Below are positions 53,722 through 62,554 of a stretch of DNA of 64,000 nucleotides, piece after piece. The DNA comes from Tahibacter sp042701255. GTDB taxonomy: Bacteria > Pseudomonadota > Gammaproteobacteria > Xanthomonadales > Rhodanobacteraceae. Each line of letters starts with the position of its first letter. The stretch's first letter is position 1. The stretch covers positions 4,774,001 through 4,838,000 of the forward strand of contig NZ_CP170554.1 in assembly GCF_042701255.1 (NCBI RefSeq), written 5' to 3'. The position numbers and the translations under genes were made by a program. The notes beneath the pieces are model-generated. The model did no database searches. It saw only the letters and a list, made by a program, of their open reading frames with translations, and had not been told where the DNA came from.

Positions 53722-54894
53722 TCAGAACGCGTTGATGCCCGTCAGCTCGCGGCCGACGACGAGCTGGTGCACGGTTTCCGTGCCTTCGTAGGTGATGACC
53801 GACTCGAGGTTCAGCGCATGACGGATCGGGCTGTACTCGGTCGTGATGCCGGCGCCGCCGAGGATGTCGCGCGCTTCGCGCGCGATGTCCAGCGCCATGC
53901 GCACGTTGTTCCACTTGGCCAGCGAGACCTGCGTCGGCTGCATGCGGCCGGCATCCTTGAGACGGCCCAGCTGCAGCGACAGCAGCTGCGCCTGGGTGAT
54001 GCGGCGCGCCATGTCGGCGAGCTTGAGCTGCACGCTCTGCGTCGCGGCGATCGGCTTGTTGAACAGCACGCGCGTCTTGGAATATTCGGTCGCTTCGTGC
54101 AGGCAGGCGATGGCCGCGCCGATCGGGCCCCAGGTGATGCCGTAGCGGGCCTGGGTCAGGCAGCCCAGCGGACCCTTGAGGCCCTTGACGTTGGGCAGAC
54201 GGCTGGAATCGGGCACGCGCACGTTGTCGAAGAACAGGCCCGAGGTGACCGAGGCGCGCAGGCTCATCTTCTTGTGGATTTCCTGGGCGGCGAAGCCCGG
54301 CGTGCCCTTTTCGACGATGAAGCCCTGGATGCCTTCCTCGGTCTGCGCCCAGACGATCGCGATGTGGGCGAGGTTGCCGTTCGTGATCCACATCTTGGCG
54401 CCGTTGATGATCCAGTCGCCGCCGTCGCGCCTGGCGTTGGTCTTCATGTTGGCCGGATCGGAGCCGCCGTGCGGCTCGGTCAGGCCGAAGCAGCCGATGA
54501 CCTTGCCGGCGGCCATCTGCGGCAGCCACTGGCGGCGCTGTTCTTCGCTGCCGTAGGCGTAGATCGGATACATGCACAGCGACGACTGCACCGAAGCGAA
54601 GCTGCGGATGCCCGAATCGCCGCGCTCGAGTTCCTGGCAGATCAGGCCGTAGGCGACCGCGTTCATGCCGGCGCAGCCGTATTCGGTCGGCAGGCTGGAA
54701 CCGAGCAGGCCGAGCTCGGCCATTTCGGGAATCAGATCGGTCGGGAACACGCCCTTGTCGAAGCAATCGCCGATGATCGGCAGCACGCGCTCGTCGGTGA
54801 AGCGGGCCACGGTGTCCTGCACCATGGCTTCCTCTTCGGACAGCATCGAGCGGACATCGTAGAGATCGTAGGGATTGAGCGTGCTGGCGGCCAT
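53722..54894 (-). CDS. gcdH: glutaryl-CoA dehydrogenase-like acyl-CoA dehydrogenase
   Basis: 390 residues with all acyl-CoA dehydrogenase regions: N-terminal helices, FGLTEPHGGSDPANMKT (FAD/substrate segment), WITNGNLAHI, and the C-terminal domain with ILGGAGITTEYSPIRHALNLESVITYEGTETVH, where the Glu of YEGT is the catalytic base. The segment RYGITWGPIGAAIACLHEA and the end ITGINAF-like LTGINAF closely follow glutaryl-CoA dehydrogenase. It would convert glutaryl-CoA to crotonyl-CoA in lysine/tryptophan breakdown. A close relative with another substrate cannot be excluded. Confidence 0.85.
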   Translation of the reverse strand: MAASTLNPYDLYDVRSMLSEEEAMVQDTVARFTDERVLPIIGDCFDKGVFPTDLIPEMAELGLLGSSLPTEYGCAGMNAVAYGLICQELERGDSGIRSFASVQSSLCMYPIYAYGSEEQRRQWLPQMAAGKVIGCFGLTEPHGGSDPANMKTNARRDGGDWIINGAKMWITNGNLAHIAIVWAQTEEGIQGFIVEKGTPGFAAQEIHKKMSLRASVTSGLFFDNVRVPDSSRLPNVKGLKGPLGCLTQARYGITWGPIGAAIACLHEATEYSKTRVLFNKPIAATQSVQLKLADMARRITQAQLLSLQLGRLKDAGRMQPTQVSLAKWNNVRMALDIAREARDILGGAGITTEYSPIRHALNLESVITYEGTETVHQLVVGRELTGINAF

Positions 54895-55070
54895 GGAAGT
54901 TCCGGATTTCGCGCGGGAAATGGAGGATGGAAAGCGGCAGGCGCAACGTCGCCTGCAAAGCAGCGCGGCATTCTAGCGGTGCCTCCGGCAAACTTCACCC
55001 GCGCAGGGATTGGCCCTGCCGGTATCCGGAAAATTGGTGCCCGGGTGGCGCCACCGCCGGCGGCCGCGGG

Positions 55071-55958
55071 ATGCCCTCGCCGGCCCTGCTGCGTATGATG
55101 GCCGGTCTGCACCAGCACGCCAGGGCCATGCGGGTTCCCATACTCACCTATCACGGCGTCAACATCGCCGGCGGCGGCTATGCCGACAACGACCACGTGG
55201 CCTTCGCCGCCGATCTGGAACTGATCCAGTCGCTGCAACTGCGCATCGTGCCGCTGCAGTGGGTCGTCGACCAGCGGCTCGGCCGCAGCCGGCGCGACCT
55301 GCGCGGCTGCGTCGCGCTGACCTGCGACGACGGCAGCAATTTCGACTACGACGATCTCGACCATCCGCAGCACGGCGTGCAGCGCAGTTTCTACAACAGC
55401 CTGCGCCGGTTCCGCGACCACCACGGCGTACGCGCGCAGCCCGACCTGCACCTGACCTCGTTCGTGATCGCCGACCCGGTCGCGCGCGAACGCATGGACC
55501 GGCAATGCCTGGTCGGCCGCGACTGGATGCAGTCGCGCTGGTGGCGCGCGGCGCAGGACTCGGGGCTGATCGCGATCGAGAACCACAGCTGGGACCACAA
55601 CCATCCCTGCCTCGACAGCCCGGGTCCGCACGGCCTCGTGCGCGGCGATTTCCATGCGGTCGCCAGCGAAGCCCAGGCAGAGTTCGAGATCGCCCGCGCA
55701 CAGCACTACCTGGCGCAGCAGCTCGCGCCGCAGGCGCCGCGGCTGTTCTGCTATCCGTTCGGACACGTCAACGACTTCCTGCGCGCCGACTGGCTGCCGC
55801 GGCGCGGCCCGGCCGTGGGCCTGGATGCGGCTTTCGGCGACGGCGCCGCGCCGGTCACGATGACGAGCGACCGCTGGAATCTGCCGCGCTACATCTGCGG
55901 CTGGCACTGGCGCTCGCCCGAAGCGCTGCGTGCGATCCTCGAGAGCGCGGCGGACTGA
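55071..55958 (+). CDS. polysaccharide deacetylase-family protein
   Basis: About 295 residues from the ATG at 55071 (alternatives at 55095 and 55128, the last giving MRVPILTYHGV). NodB-type elements: VPILTYHGV, ALTCDDGSNFDYDD (catalytic Asp pair), ENHSWDHNHP (metal His) and CYPFGHVND. The metal-binding residues are present. Unlike most homologues there is no signal peptide. Substrate (polysaccharide or small N-acetyl compound) unknown. Confidence 0.8.
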   Translation: MPSPALLRMMAGLHQHARAMRVPILTYHGVNIAGGGYADNDHVAFAADLELIQSLQLRIVPLQWVVDQRLGRSRRDLRGCVALTCDDGSNFDYDDLDHPQHGVQRSFYNSLRRFRDHHGVRAQPDLHLTSFVIADPVARERMDRQCLVGRDWMQSRWWRAAQDSGLIAIENHSWDHNHPCLDSPGPHGLVRGDFHAVASEAQAEFEIARAQHYLAQQLAPQAPRLFCYPFGHVNDFLRADWLPRRGPAVGLDAAFGDGAAPVTMTSDRWNLPRYICGWHWRSPEALRAILESAAD

Positions 55959-56120
55959 GCCGCGCCGCGGCGCGATCTCCTACAAATCTGCGCTTTTTCT
56001 TGGCACGCCGTCCCATATCGGCGACTAGTCTTGGCCTGGAGGCGGACCCTTCCCATCCGCTCCCCCGACGCGCGGCCCTTCCCCAGCGGCCGCGCGTCAC
56101 CTGCCCCAGCCGAGGTTGCC

Positions 56121-56951
56121 ATGGCCCTGCGTCCCTTCCTGCCGATACTCCGCGACACCCACGCCAGCCTCGGCGAAACGCTGTCGGTGCTGCAGCAGCG
56201 CGAGCTGCTGCGCCGCCGCGGCTTCCTGCTCGGATCGCTCGCGGCCGCCGCGGCGCTGCCGCTGCGCTCGATGGCCTGCACCTTGATCCCGAGCGAGACC
56301 GGCGGTCCCTATCCCGGCGACGGCACCAACGGCCCGAATGCGCTGACGCAATCGGGCATCGTGCGTTCGGACATCCGTTCGAGCTTCGGCGCGTCGGGTA
56401 CCTCCAGCGCGGCCGGCACGCCGCTGACGGTCACCCTGCGCCTGGTCAGCACCGTATCGGGCTGCGTGCCGCTGGCCGGTCTCGCGGTCTACATCTGGCA
56501 CTGCAATGCCGGTGGCGGCTATTCGATGTATTCGTCGGGCATCACCGGGCAGAACTACCTGCGCGGCGTGCAGGTCAGCGACAGCAACGGCGAGGTCAGC
56601 TTCACCTCGATCTTCCCGGGCTGCTACCCGGGCCGCTGGCCGCACATCCATTTCGAGATCTACCGCTCCCTGGCGCTGGCGACCAGCGGCGCGAACGCGG
56701 CGCGCATCTCGCAGCTCGCGCTGCCGCAGAGCGTCTGCAGTACGGTCTATTCGCAGGGTTCGCTGTATCCGGGCAGCACGCAGAATCTCGCCGGCGTCAC
56801 GCTCAACAACGACAACGTGTTCGGCAACGACGGCGGCGTGTATCAGCTGGCTGCGACCAGCGGCAGCAATGCCGAAGGCTATGCCTCGACCCTGGAAGTC
56901 GGCGTCGCGATCGAGGGCAGCGATGTGCTGTTCGCCGACGGCTTCGAGTGA
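56121..56951 (+). CDS. Tat-exported intradiol ring-cleavage dioxygenase-like protein
   Basis: 276 residues from the ATG at 56121. A twin-arginine signal RRRGFLLGSLAAAAALP lies at about 36-52. The domain has TGGPYPGDG (first Tyr ligand region) and PGCYPGRWPHIHFEIY, the Tyr/His/His Fe(III) motif of intradiol dioxygenases such as catechol 1,2-dioxygenase. Most are cytoplasmic; this one belongs to an exported group. The C-terminus is DVLFADGFE, shared with other secreted proteins here. Substrate unknown. Confidence 0.85.
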   Translation: MALRPFLPILRDTHASLGETLSVLQQRELLRRRGFLLGSLAAAAALPLRSMACTLIPSETGGPYPGDGTNGPNALTQSGIVRSDIRSSFGASGTSSAAGTPLTVTLRLVSTVSGCVPLAGLAVYIWHCNAGGGYSMYSSGITGQNYLRGVQVSDSNGEVSFTSIFPGCYPGRWPHIHFEIYRSLALATSGANAARISQLALPQSVCSTVYSQGSLYPGSTQNLAGVTLNNDNVFGNDGGVYQLAATSGSNAEGYASTLEVGVAIEGSDVLFADGFE

Positions 56952-56979
56952 GCCGTCGGCATCGCGGCGCTGCGCCGCG

Positions 56980-57516
56980 TCAGAAAGGTCCGAGCGCGTG
57001 CACCTTCGCCAACAGCGCGCGCCTGTGGTTGTCGTGCAGCGGTTTGTGCCAGTTCACGATGACGTGTTCGTGCGCGGTCTGTTCGAAGCCCGCGGCGAGC
57101 GCGACTTCCAGCGCGCGCCTGTCGCCGCAGTGGCCGAAGAATGCGTCGCAGCAGTCGGCGTATTTGCGGAACGCGTACTTCAGCAGATAGAACCAGAGCC
57201 CGCCGGCCGCACGCAGCGCTTCGCGCTGCTCCGGACGCATGCGCCGCGCCGTGTCGCCGTCGGTGCAGGAACCGCCGGACAGATAGACGTCGCCGAACGG
57301 CATCATGTGCGAGAAGCCGGCCAGATGCAGGCCGCCGTCGTCGGCGCGATACAGGCCGACGAGATGGCGCGGAATGTTCGGCGGCGGATGACCGAACTTG
57401 CGCCGGAACAGATCGGCGACGAGGAAGTCGGCGCTGTCGATCTCGGTGATGGTCAGGAAATCGTGCAGCTGTATCGGCAGGATTTCGCGCGGATCGAAAT
57501 GTTCGCCGCTGTGCAT
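56980..57516 (-). CDS. uncharacterised protein, tandem paralogue 2
   Basis: 178 residues, soluble, no signal peptide. Paralogue of the gene at 57605-58099: shared LHDFLTITEIDSADFLVADL, GDVYLSGGSCTDGD, RRMRPEQREALRAAGGL, CDAFFGHCGDRRALEVA and a basic end finishing PF. The paired Cys/His/Asp residues (CDAFFGHCGD) could bind metal. No family known to me. Second of the pair. Confidence 0.7.
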   Translation of the reverse strand: MHSGEHFDPREILPIQLHDFLTITEIDSADFLVADLFRRKFGHPPPNIPRHLVGLYRADDGGLHLAGFSHMMPFGDVYLSGGSCTDGDTARRMRPEQREALRAAGGLWFYLLKYAFRKYADCCDAFFGHCGDRRALEVALAAGFEQTAHEHVIVNWHKPLHDNHRRALLAKVHALGPF

Positions 57517-57604
57517 GCGTGGCCTCGCTCGAAGTCGTGGGATCGCCGCATCGGGCTGCCGGCCGCTGGTCGGGCAACCGCCCGCGGCAGCCGTCGCCCG
57601 GCGC

Positions 57605-58099
57605 TCAGAACGGCATGAAGCTCCTGGCCTTGGCAGTCAGCTCGCGCCGCCGCCGTTCGCCGGGCTCGCGCGTCCAGTGCACGAGCAGGTAGTTGATGCC
57701 GGTCTCGCCGAAGCCGAGCTTGGGCGTGGTCTGCAGGGCGCGCGCGTCGCCGCAGCAGGTGAAGATCGCGTCGCAGCGCGGGCCCCAGCGTTCGAAACCG
57801 TAGCGCAGGGTCGCCAGCATCAGGCCGCCGTACTCGCGCAGCGCCGTGCGCTGGGCTTCGCTCATGGTGCGCAGCAGATCGCCGTCGGTGGCCGCACCGC
57901 CGGCCAGGAAAATGTCGCCGCAGTCGGTGAAGTGCACGTAGCTGACCGGCACGAAGCTGCCGTCGTCGCGCTTCCAGAACGCGACCACGTGATGCGGAAA
58001 CTCGGGCGCCGCGACCTTGTAGTTGCGCTGGAACAGGTCCTGCGCAAACGGCGGCCCCTGGTCGACTTCGGTGACGTGGATGAAATCGTGGATGGTCAT
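57605..58099 (-). CDS. uncharacterised protein, tandem paralogue 1
   Basis: 164 residues from the ATG at 58099 (MTIHDFIHVTEVDQG). Shares TEVD, DLFQRNY, VAFWKRDDGSFVPVSYVHF, GDIFLAGGAATDGDLLRTM, CDAIFTCCGDARALQTT and LVHWTREP with the gene at 56980. The distance (88 bp) and order indicate a tandem duplication. Function unknown. Confidence 0.7.
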   Translation of the reverse strand: MTIHDFIHVTEVDQGPPFAQDLFQRNYKVAAPEFPHHVVAFWKRDDGSFVPVSYVHFTDCGDIFLAGGAATDGDLLRTMSEAQRTALREYGGLMLATLRYGFERWGPRCDAIFTCCGDARALQTTPKLGFGETGINYLLVHWTREPGERRRRELTAKARSFMPF

Positions 58100-58144
58100 C
58101 GGGCGATGGTCGCATTGCGGCGCGATGCCGCACAACCGCGCGGA

Positions 58145-59092
58145 TCAGCGCCCGGCACAAGCGTCGAACCGGGCTTCGCCGCGGCGCCGTGCTTCGGCGT
58201 GCGCGGCCGCGTCGAAATTCTGCAGCAGCGAATCGAACGTCCGCTGCCGCTCCTGCACCGTGGATGCGGGCGCGCCGCGGGCGACGTCGCCGCGCGCGAG
58301 CGCGTCGACCGCGGCCGCAACCTCGATGGCATAGGCGCGCGGGTCGCGCTGGTCGAGCAGCAGATTGGCCCAGTAGTAGCGGATGAACTCCGCGCGCGGC
58401 GCGCAGTGGGCCAGCGCCTCGTCCGCGAAGCGGCGCGCGAGATCGCGGCGGCGGCGGAAATCCTCGATCTGCGCGACGACCTCGTCCTCGTCCAGCGACA
58501 TGAAGCTGCCGAACGCGAACTCGACGTAGTCGACCTGCGCCGCGCCTGATCCCGTCGCCGCGGCGCGTTCCATCCAGTCCAGGCCGCTGTTGCGCAGGTC
58601 GGCGGGCAGCGCTTCGCAATCGGCAATGGTGTTCTGCAGGTTGTCGGCCTGCCGACGCTCGTTGGCCGCGGCGGGCGTCTCCCGGCCGGCCAGCTGCGCG
58701 CTGTCTTCGCGCAGCTGCCGGCGCAGGTGGCGCAGCGCGCTGTCGCTGCAGTGCGTGAGGCGGTCACCGAGCGCCTGCATCGCGGCAACGTCGCCGCTTT
58801 CGGCGCGGCGCAGCAGTTCGTCCAGCACCCTGGACAGCCGCGGCTCGCGGCGCAGGTGGTCCGGCAGCGGCGGCGGCTCGACGGATGCGGCCCGTGGCAG
58901 GCTCGAGGCGACACCCGTTGCCTGCGGTGACGGTGCCTGCGGCGGCGGCGTCGATGGTGCCGGCGGCGACGGCTCGGCCGGCACCGGCGCCCGGACCGGC
59001 GCGGTCGTTTCGCGCCGCGCCGGCCAGAACAGCCAGGCCAGCGCCGGCACGAGCGCCACGAGCAGCACCAGCGCGAAGCGGCGGCGCCTCAC
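58145..59092 (-). CDS. membrane-anchored protein of the 5'-nucleotidase operon, paralogue 2
   Basis: About 315 residues from a GTG at 59092 overlapping the previous stop (GTGA); an upstream in-frame start is less likely. One transmembrane helix near the N-terminus (RRRRFALVLLVALVPALAWLF), then a Pro/Ala-rich linker and a helical domain (about 85-315) with LRRAESGDVAAMQALGDRL, resembling Sel1/TPR-like helices. Weak paralogue of the gene just upstream. Periplasmic domain of unknown role. Confidence 0.7.
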   Translation of the reverse strand: MRRRRFALVLLVALVPALAWLFWPARRETTAPVRAPVPAEPSPPAPSTPPPQAPSPQATGVASSLPRAASVEPPPLPDHLRREPRLSRVLDELLRRAESGDVAAMQALGDRLTHCSDSALRHLRRQLREDSAQLAGRETPAAANERRQADNLQNTIADCEALPADLRNSGLDWMERAAATGSGAAQVDYVEFAFGSFMSLDEDEVVAQIEDFRRRRDLARRFADEALAHCAPRAEFIRYYWANLLLDQRDPRAYAIEVAAAVDALARGDVARGAPASTVQERQRTFDSLLQNFDAAAHAEARRRGEARFDACAGR

Positions 59093-60021
59093 GGCGAGGT
59101 TCCGGACTGGAAATCGCGGTAGATCTGCATCGCCTGCTGACGCGCCCGTTCGAGCTGCGGCGCATCGAGGTGCTGCGCCAGAACCTGTAGATACAGCTCG
59201 CGCAGGCGCGGCGACCACTCCTGCCCCGCCGGCGTCTGGAAAAACGCGCCGACGTGCGCATAAGCCAGCAGCGGATCGACCTTTTCGAGCGGGCCCGACG
59301 CGTAGGCATCACCGAGCAGCAGCAGCGCGCGCGCTTCGCCGCGGCGCAGCGCCTCGCGCAGGTAGGCGCGCGCCTTGGTCTTGCGCCGTGCCACCTCGTC
59401 GGCTTCGGCCAGCATGCGGGCGGTACCGCCGAAACCGGCGAACGCCTGGCGTGGATAGTCGAGCATGGCCTGCACCTGGCCCGCGTCGGCGGCGCGTTCG
59501 AGTAGCGCCGGCACGCGGGAGAGTTTGCCCGACAGTTGATCCCTATCGATGCCGGCACAGCGCCGGTCGAGCTCGGGCTGGCCCTGCTGCAGCACCAGCA
59601 CCAGCAGTTCGGGCGACACCGGCGAGCCGGCAATCAGCGGCGCATCGACGCCGGCGGCCATGCCGTCGACCACGGTCTCTTCGATGTTCTGCGTGCTGAT
59701 CGGCGAGTAATGCCGGCAGGTCCCGATGATGCCGCCGAGTTCGCCGGCCGCTTCGGCATCGCCGGTCGCGGCGCGCCGCTCCAGTTCGGCGACGCGGTCG
59801 GCCGTCGCATTCACCGCCGGTGGCGCAGCGGCCGGTGGCGGCACCGGCGATGCCACGGCTTTGGGTATGGCCGGTGCAGGTGTCGCGACCGCTGCCGCTG
59901 CGGCGGGGGCCGGCGATGCGGCCGGCGCCGGCGGGCGTGGGCTCTGCCGCCAGACCTGCACGGCCGCAGCGAGCACGAGGATGACGCAAGCCGCGAGAAG
60001 CAGACCGGTGCCTCGTCGCAT
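59089..60021 (-). CDS. membrane-anchored Sel1-like repeat protein, paralogue 1
   Basis: 310 residues. N-terminal transmembrane helix (MRRGTGLLLAACVILVLAAAV), a Pro/Ala linker to about residue 72, then helical repeats (ELERRAATGDAEAAGELG, YLREALRRGEARALLLLGDAYASG) typical of Sel1-like proteins. Its start shares one base with the stop of the nucleotidase gene (TGATG), and its stop overlaps the next gene's start, so the three are coupled. Confidence 0.72.
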   Translation of the reverse strand: MRRGTGLLLAACVILVLAAAVQVWRQSPRPPAPAASPAPAAAAAVATPAPAIPKAVASPVPPPAAAPPAVNATADRVAELERRAATGDAEAAGELGGIIGTCRHYSPISTQNIEETVVDGMAAGVDAPLIAGSPVSPELLVLVLQQGQPELDRRCAGIDRDQLSGKLSRVPALLERAADAGQVQAMLDYPRQAFAGFGGTARMLAEADEVARRKTKARAYLREALRRGEARALLLLGDAYASGPLEKVDPLLAYAHVGAFFQTPAGQEWSPRLRELYLQVLAQHLDAPQLERARQQAMQIYRDFQSGTSP

Positions 60022-60950
60022 CAGCGCTTGGGCTCGTTGGAGACGCCGTGCGGCACGTGGCCGGTCGCGACGTGGCGTCGCGCCGATTCGACGTTGGCAC
60101 GGGAGTCGTCGAAGAAGATGTCAGCGCCGAAGGCTTCGAGGAACGGACCCTTGTCGCGTCCGCCGAGGAACAGCGCCTCGTCGATGCGCACGCCCCAGGC
60201 GCGCAGGGTCAGGATCACGCGCTTGTGCGCCGGCGCCGAACGCGCCGTGACCAGCGCCGTGCGTATCGGCGACTGCTCCAGCGAGAACGCGCCCTGGATG
60301 CGATGCAGCGCGTCGAGGAAGCCGCGGAACGGACCGCCCGGCAGCGGATGCGCCGCATGCTCGGTCTCGTGGCGATGGAACGCCTCGAGGCCCTGCTCCT
60401 GCGAGACGCGCTCGGATTCGTCGCCGAACAGCACCGCGTCGCCGTCGAAGGCGATGCGCAATTGCTCCGAAGCACTGGTCGGCGCCTTCGACGGCAGGAT
60501 GGTCGCGGCCGCGACACCCGCGGTCAGCGCATGCGCGACGTCCTCGGGATGCGCCGACAGGAACAGGTCGGCCGCGAACGGCTGTATGTAGGCATGCGTC
60601 GGCGCGCCGTTCGTGAATGCGGCGCGCTCGATCGCGAGACCGTAGTGTTCGATCGCGTTGAAGATGCGCAGGCCCGTATCGGCCGAATTGCGCGACAGCA
60701 GTATGACTTCGACGCGCGGCGCACCGCTGCGGCTCTGATTCAGGCGCAGCAGCTTCTGCACGAGCGGGAACGCGATGCCCGGCGCGAGCAGGTCGTCCTC
60801 GTGCTGCATCTGGTAGTGGCGGTAGGCGTCGAGCCCTTCGCGCTCGAACAGCGCATGGCTCTCGCCGAGATCGAACAGCGCACGCGAGGAAATCGCGACG
60901 ACGAGCCTGTCGTCGACCGTATCGGGAGCTGGCAGCGGCATATCGTCCAT
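60021..60950 (-). CDS. cytosolic 5'-nucleotidase (NT5C1-like family)
   Basis: 309 residues from the ATG at 60950. Matches the family of vertebrate cytosolic 5'-nucleotidase 1 and its bacterial members (VVAISSRALFDL, EVILLSRNSADTGLRIFNAI, IAFDGDAVLFGDESE, FLGGRDKGPFLEAFGADIFFDDS). It dephosphorylates nucleoside monophosphates, probably AMP or dNMPs. First gene of the three-gene operon with two membrane-anchored paralogues. Confidence 0.82.
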   Translation of the reverse strand: MDDMPLPAPDTVDDRLVVAISSRALFDLGESHALFEREGLDAYRHYQMQHEDDLLAPGIAFPLVQKLLRLNQSRSGAPRVEVILLSRNSADTGLRIFNAIEHYGLAIERAAFTNGAPTHAYIQPFAADLFLSAHPEDVAHALTAGVAAATILPSKAPTSASEQLRIAFDGDAVLFGDESERVSQEQGLEAFHRHETEHAAHPLPGGPFRGFLDALHRIQGAFSLEQSPIRTALVTARSAPAHKRVILTLRAWGVRIDEALFLGGRDKGPFLEAFGADIFFDDSRANVESARRHVATGHVPHGVSNEPKR

Positions 60951-61021
60951 GACCCGCAGTGTAGCGCGGCACCGCGCCGCCGCCGGAGCACGACGGCTCC
61001 GGCGGCGGCGCGGTACGGCGG

Positions 61022-62554
61022 TCATTGCACCGGCGGCGCTTCGAAGTTGTCGGCGAAGATCTTGTCGGCCTTGGCGAACGCGGCGACGAGATCGATCTGG
61101 CCGTAGCCCTGCACCGGGTTCGGGAAGGTCGTGGCCGGGATGCCGCCGCAGACCTGAGTGGTCGTCGTCAGCGGCACCGCCGTGGAGCGCAGGATGTTCG
61201 CCACCGCCACCGGATCGCCTTTGAGGCCCGGATTGATCTGCATCAGCATCGCCACCGCGCCGACCACGTGCGGCCCGGCCATGCTGGTGCCGGTCATGGT
61301 GCCGTAAGTCGTGTCGCTGCCCTTGAACGAGGAACGCACGTTGACGGCCGGCGCAATGACATCGGGCTTGTTGCGGGTGCCGGTACCCGGAAATACCGCC
61401 ACCGGACCGCGGCTGGACGAGGTGTACATGGTGTCGCTGACCGTCGTACCGCCGACGGTCAGCACGTTGTCGAGCGAGGCCGGGGCCGAGCCGATGGTGC
61501 TGCACGAACCACCGTCGTTGCCGGCCGAGGCGACGAACACGATGCCGCCGGCAATCAGATTCTCGATCGCTTCGCGAATTTCAGTTCCCGCGATGGCGGT
61601 ACAACCTTCTTCGGCCGGACAGCCCCAGGAGTTGTTGATGACGTCGGGAGCCTTGTCCGGGTTCGGGTTGGCGCCGCTGAGGTCGGTCGGCGCCAGGAAC
61701 CACTGCGCACATTCGTTGTAGGTCGCCGGCGTGCCGGCACCGGCGTTCATGTTGCGACAGCCCACCCACTTGGCGCCGGGCGCCACGCCGACCTGGTTGG
61801 CGCTGCCGTCGTCGCCAAGGACGGTGCCGATGGTATGCGAGCCGTGGTTGTGGTCGTCACAGGGCTGAGGCGAGTCGGCCGGGCAGCTGGCATTCGCCGC
61901 ATGCACCGAGTCGTGCCAGTTGTAGTTGTGGTCGGCGACCTGATTGACCGCATCCCAGCCGCGATACTTGCCCTTGATCGCCGCATGCGTCCAGCGTATG
62001 CCGGTATCCTGGCCGGCGATCACCACACCAGTGCCGTTGATGCCCTGCGCCCAGAGCTGCGGTGCCTTTACCTTGTTGACGCCCCACTCGATCGCGTCCG
62101 GCGCCGGCGGCAGAGCACTGGCTTCCTCCTGCGCCGGCATGCGCAGCGCGATCGAGCTGTTGGCACCGATCGCCTCGACGTCGTCGCGCGCGGCCAGCAT
62201 CTCGAGCTGGGCCGGCGTCAGCTGCGCCTGGATCGCGTTGGTGATCCAGAACGCGCGGTAGGGAATGCCCTGCGCATCGAGCCAGCTGCGCAGATCGGCC
62301 TGGGTCACGTCGGCCGTCGCGCGCAGCATCTCGACGAGTGCGCGGCGGCGTTCGAGATAGTCGCCGTCGCTGCGCAGCAGCGCCTTGGGCGCTTTCGCGC
62401 GCAGCACGATCAGGGTGTCGACCGCAGCGCCCGAGGCCGCTTGAGTCCTGAGCACGGTATCGACCTCGGCCGCATGACCGAGGGTCGCGGCGCCGGTCGC
62501 CGCGAGGGCGAATGCAATATGGATGGACAACGAACGCAGGCTGATCGAACGCAT
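61022..62554 (-). CDS. secreted subtilisin-like (S8) serine protease
   Basis: 510 residues from the ATG at 62554, with a signal peptide (MRSISLRSLSIHIAFALAATGAATLGHA). An I9-type propeptide (about 45-125) is followed by the S8 domain: Asp in GQDTGIRWTH, His in DHNHGSHTIGTVLG, oxyanion Asn in ASAGNDGG, Ser in MTGTSMAGPHVVGAVAML. All are canonical. The C-terminus KIFADNFEAPPVQ carries the same terminal motif as other secreted proteins here, with a short tail. Extracellular protease likely; substrate not visible. Confidence 0.93.
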   Translation of the reverse strand: MRSISLRSLSIHIAFALAATGAATLGHAAEVDTVLRTQAASGAAVDTLIVLRAKAPKALLRSDGDYLERRRALVEMLRATADVTQADLRSWLDAQGIPYRAFWITNAIQAQLTPAQLEMLAARDDVEAIGANSSIALRMPAQEEASALPPAPDAIEWGVNKVKAPQLWAQGINGTGVVIAGQDTGIRWTHAAIKGKYRGWDAVNQVADHNYNWHDSVHAANASCPADSPQPCDDHNHGSHTIGTVLGDDGSANQVGVAPGAKWVGCRNMNAGAGTPATYNECAQWFLAPTDLSGANPNPDKAPDVINNSWGCPAEEGCTAIAGTEIREAIENLIAGGIVFVASAGNDGGSCSTIGSAPASLDNVLTVGGTTVSDTMYTSSSRGPVAVFPGTGTRNKPDVIAPAVNVRSSFKGSDTTYGTMTGTSMAGPHVVGAVAMLMQINPGLKGDPVAVANILRSTAVPLTTTTQVCGGIPATTFPNPVQGYGQIDLVAAFAKADKIFADNFEAPPVQ

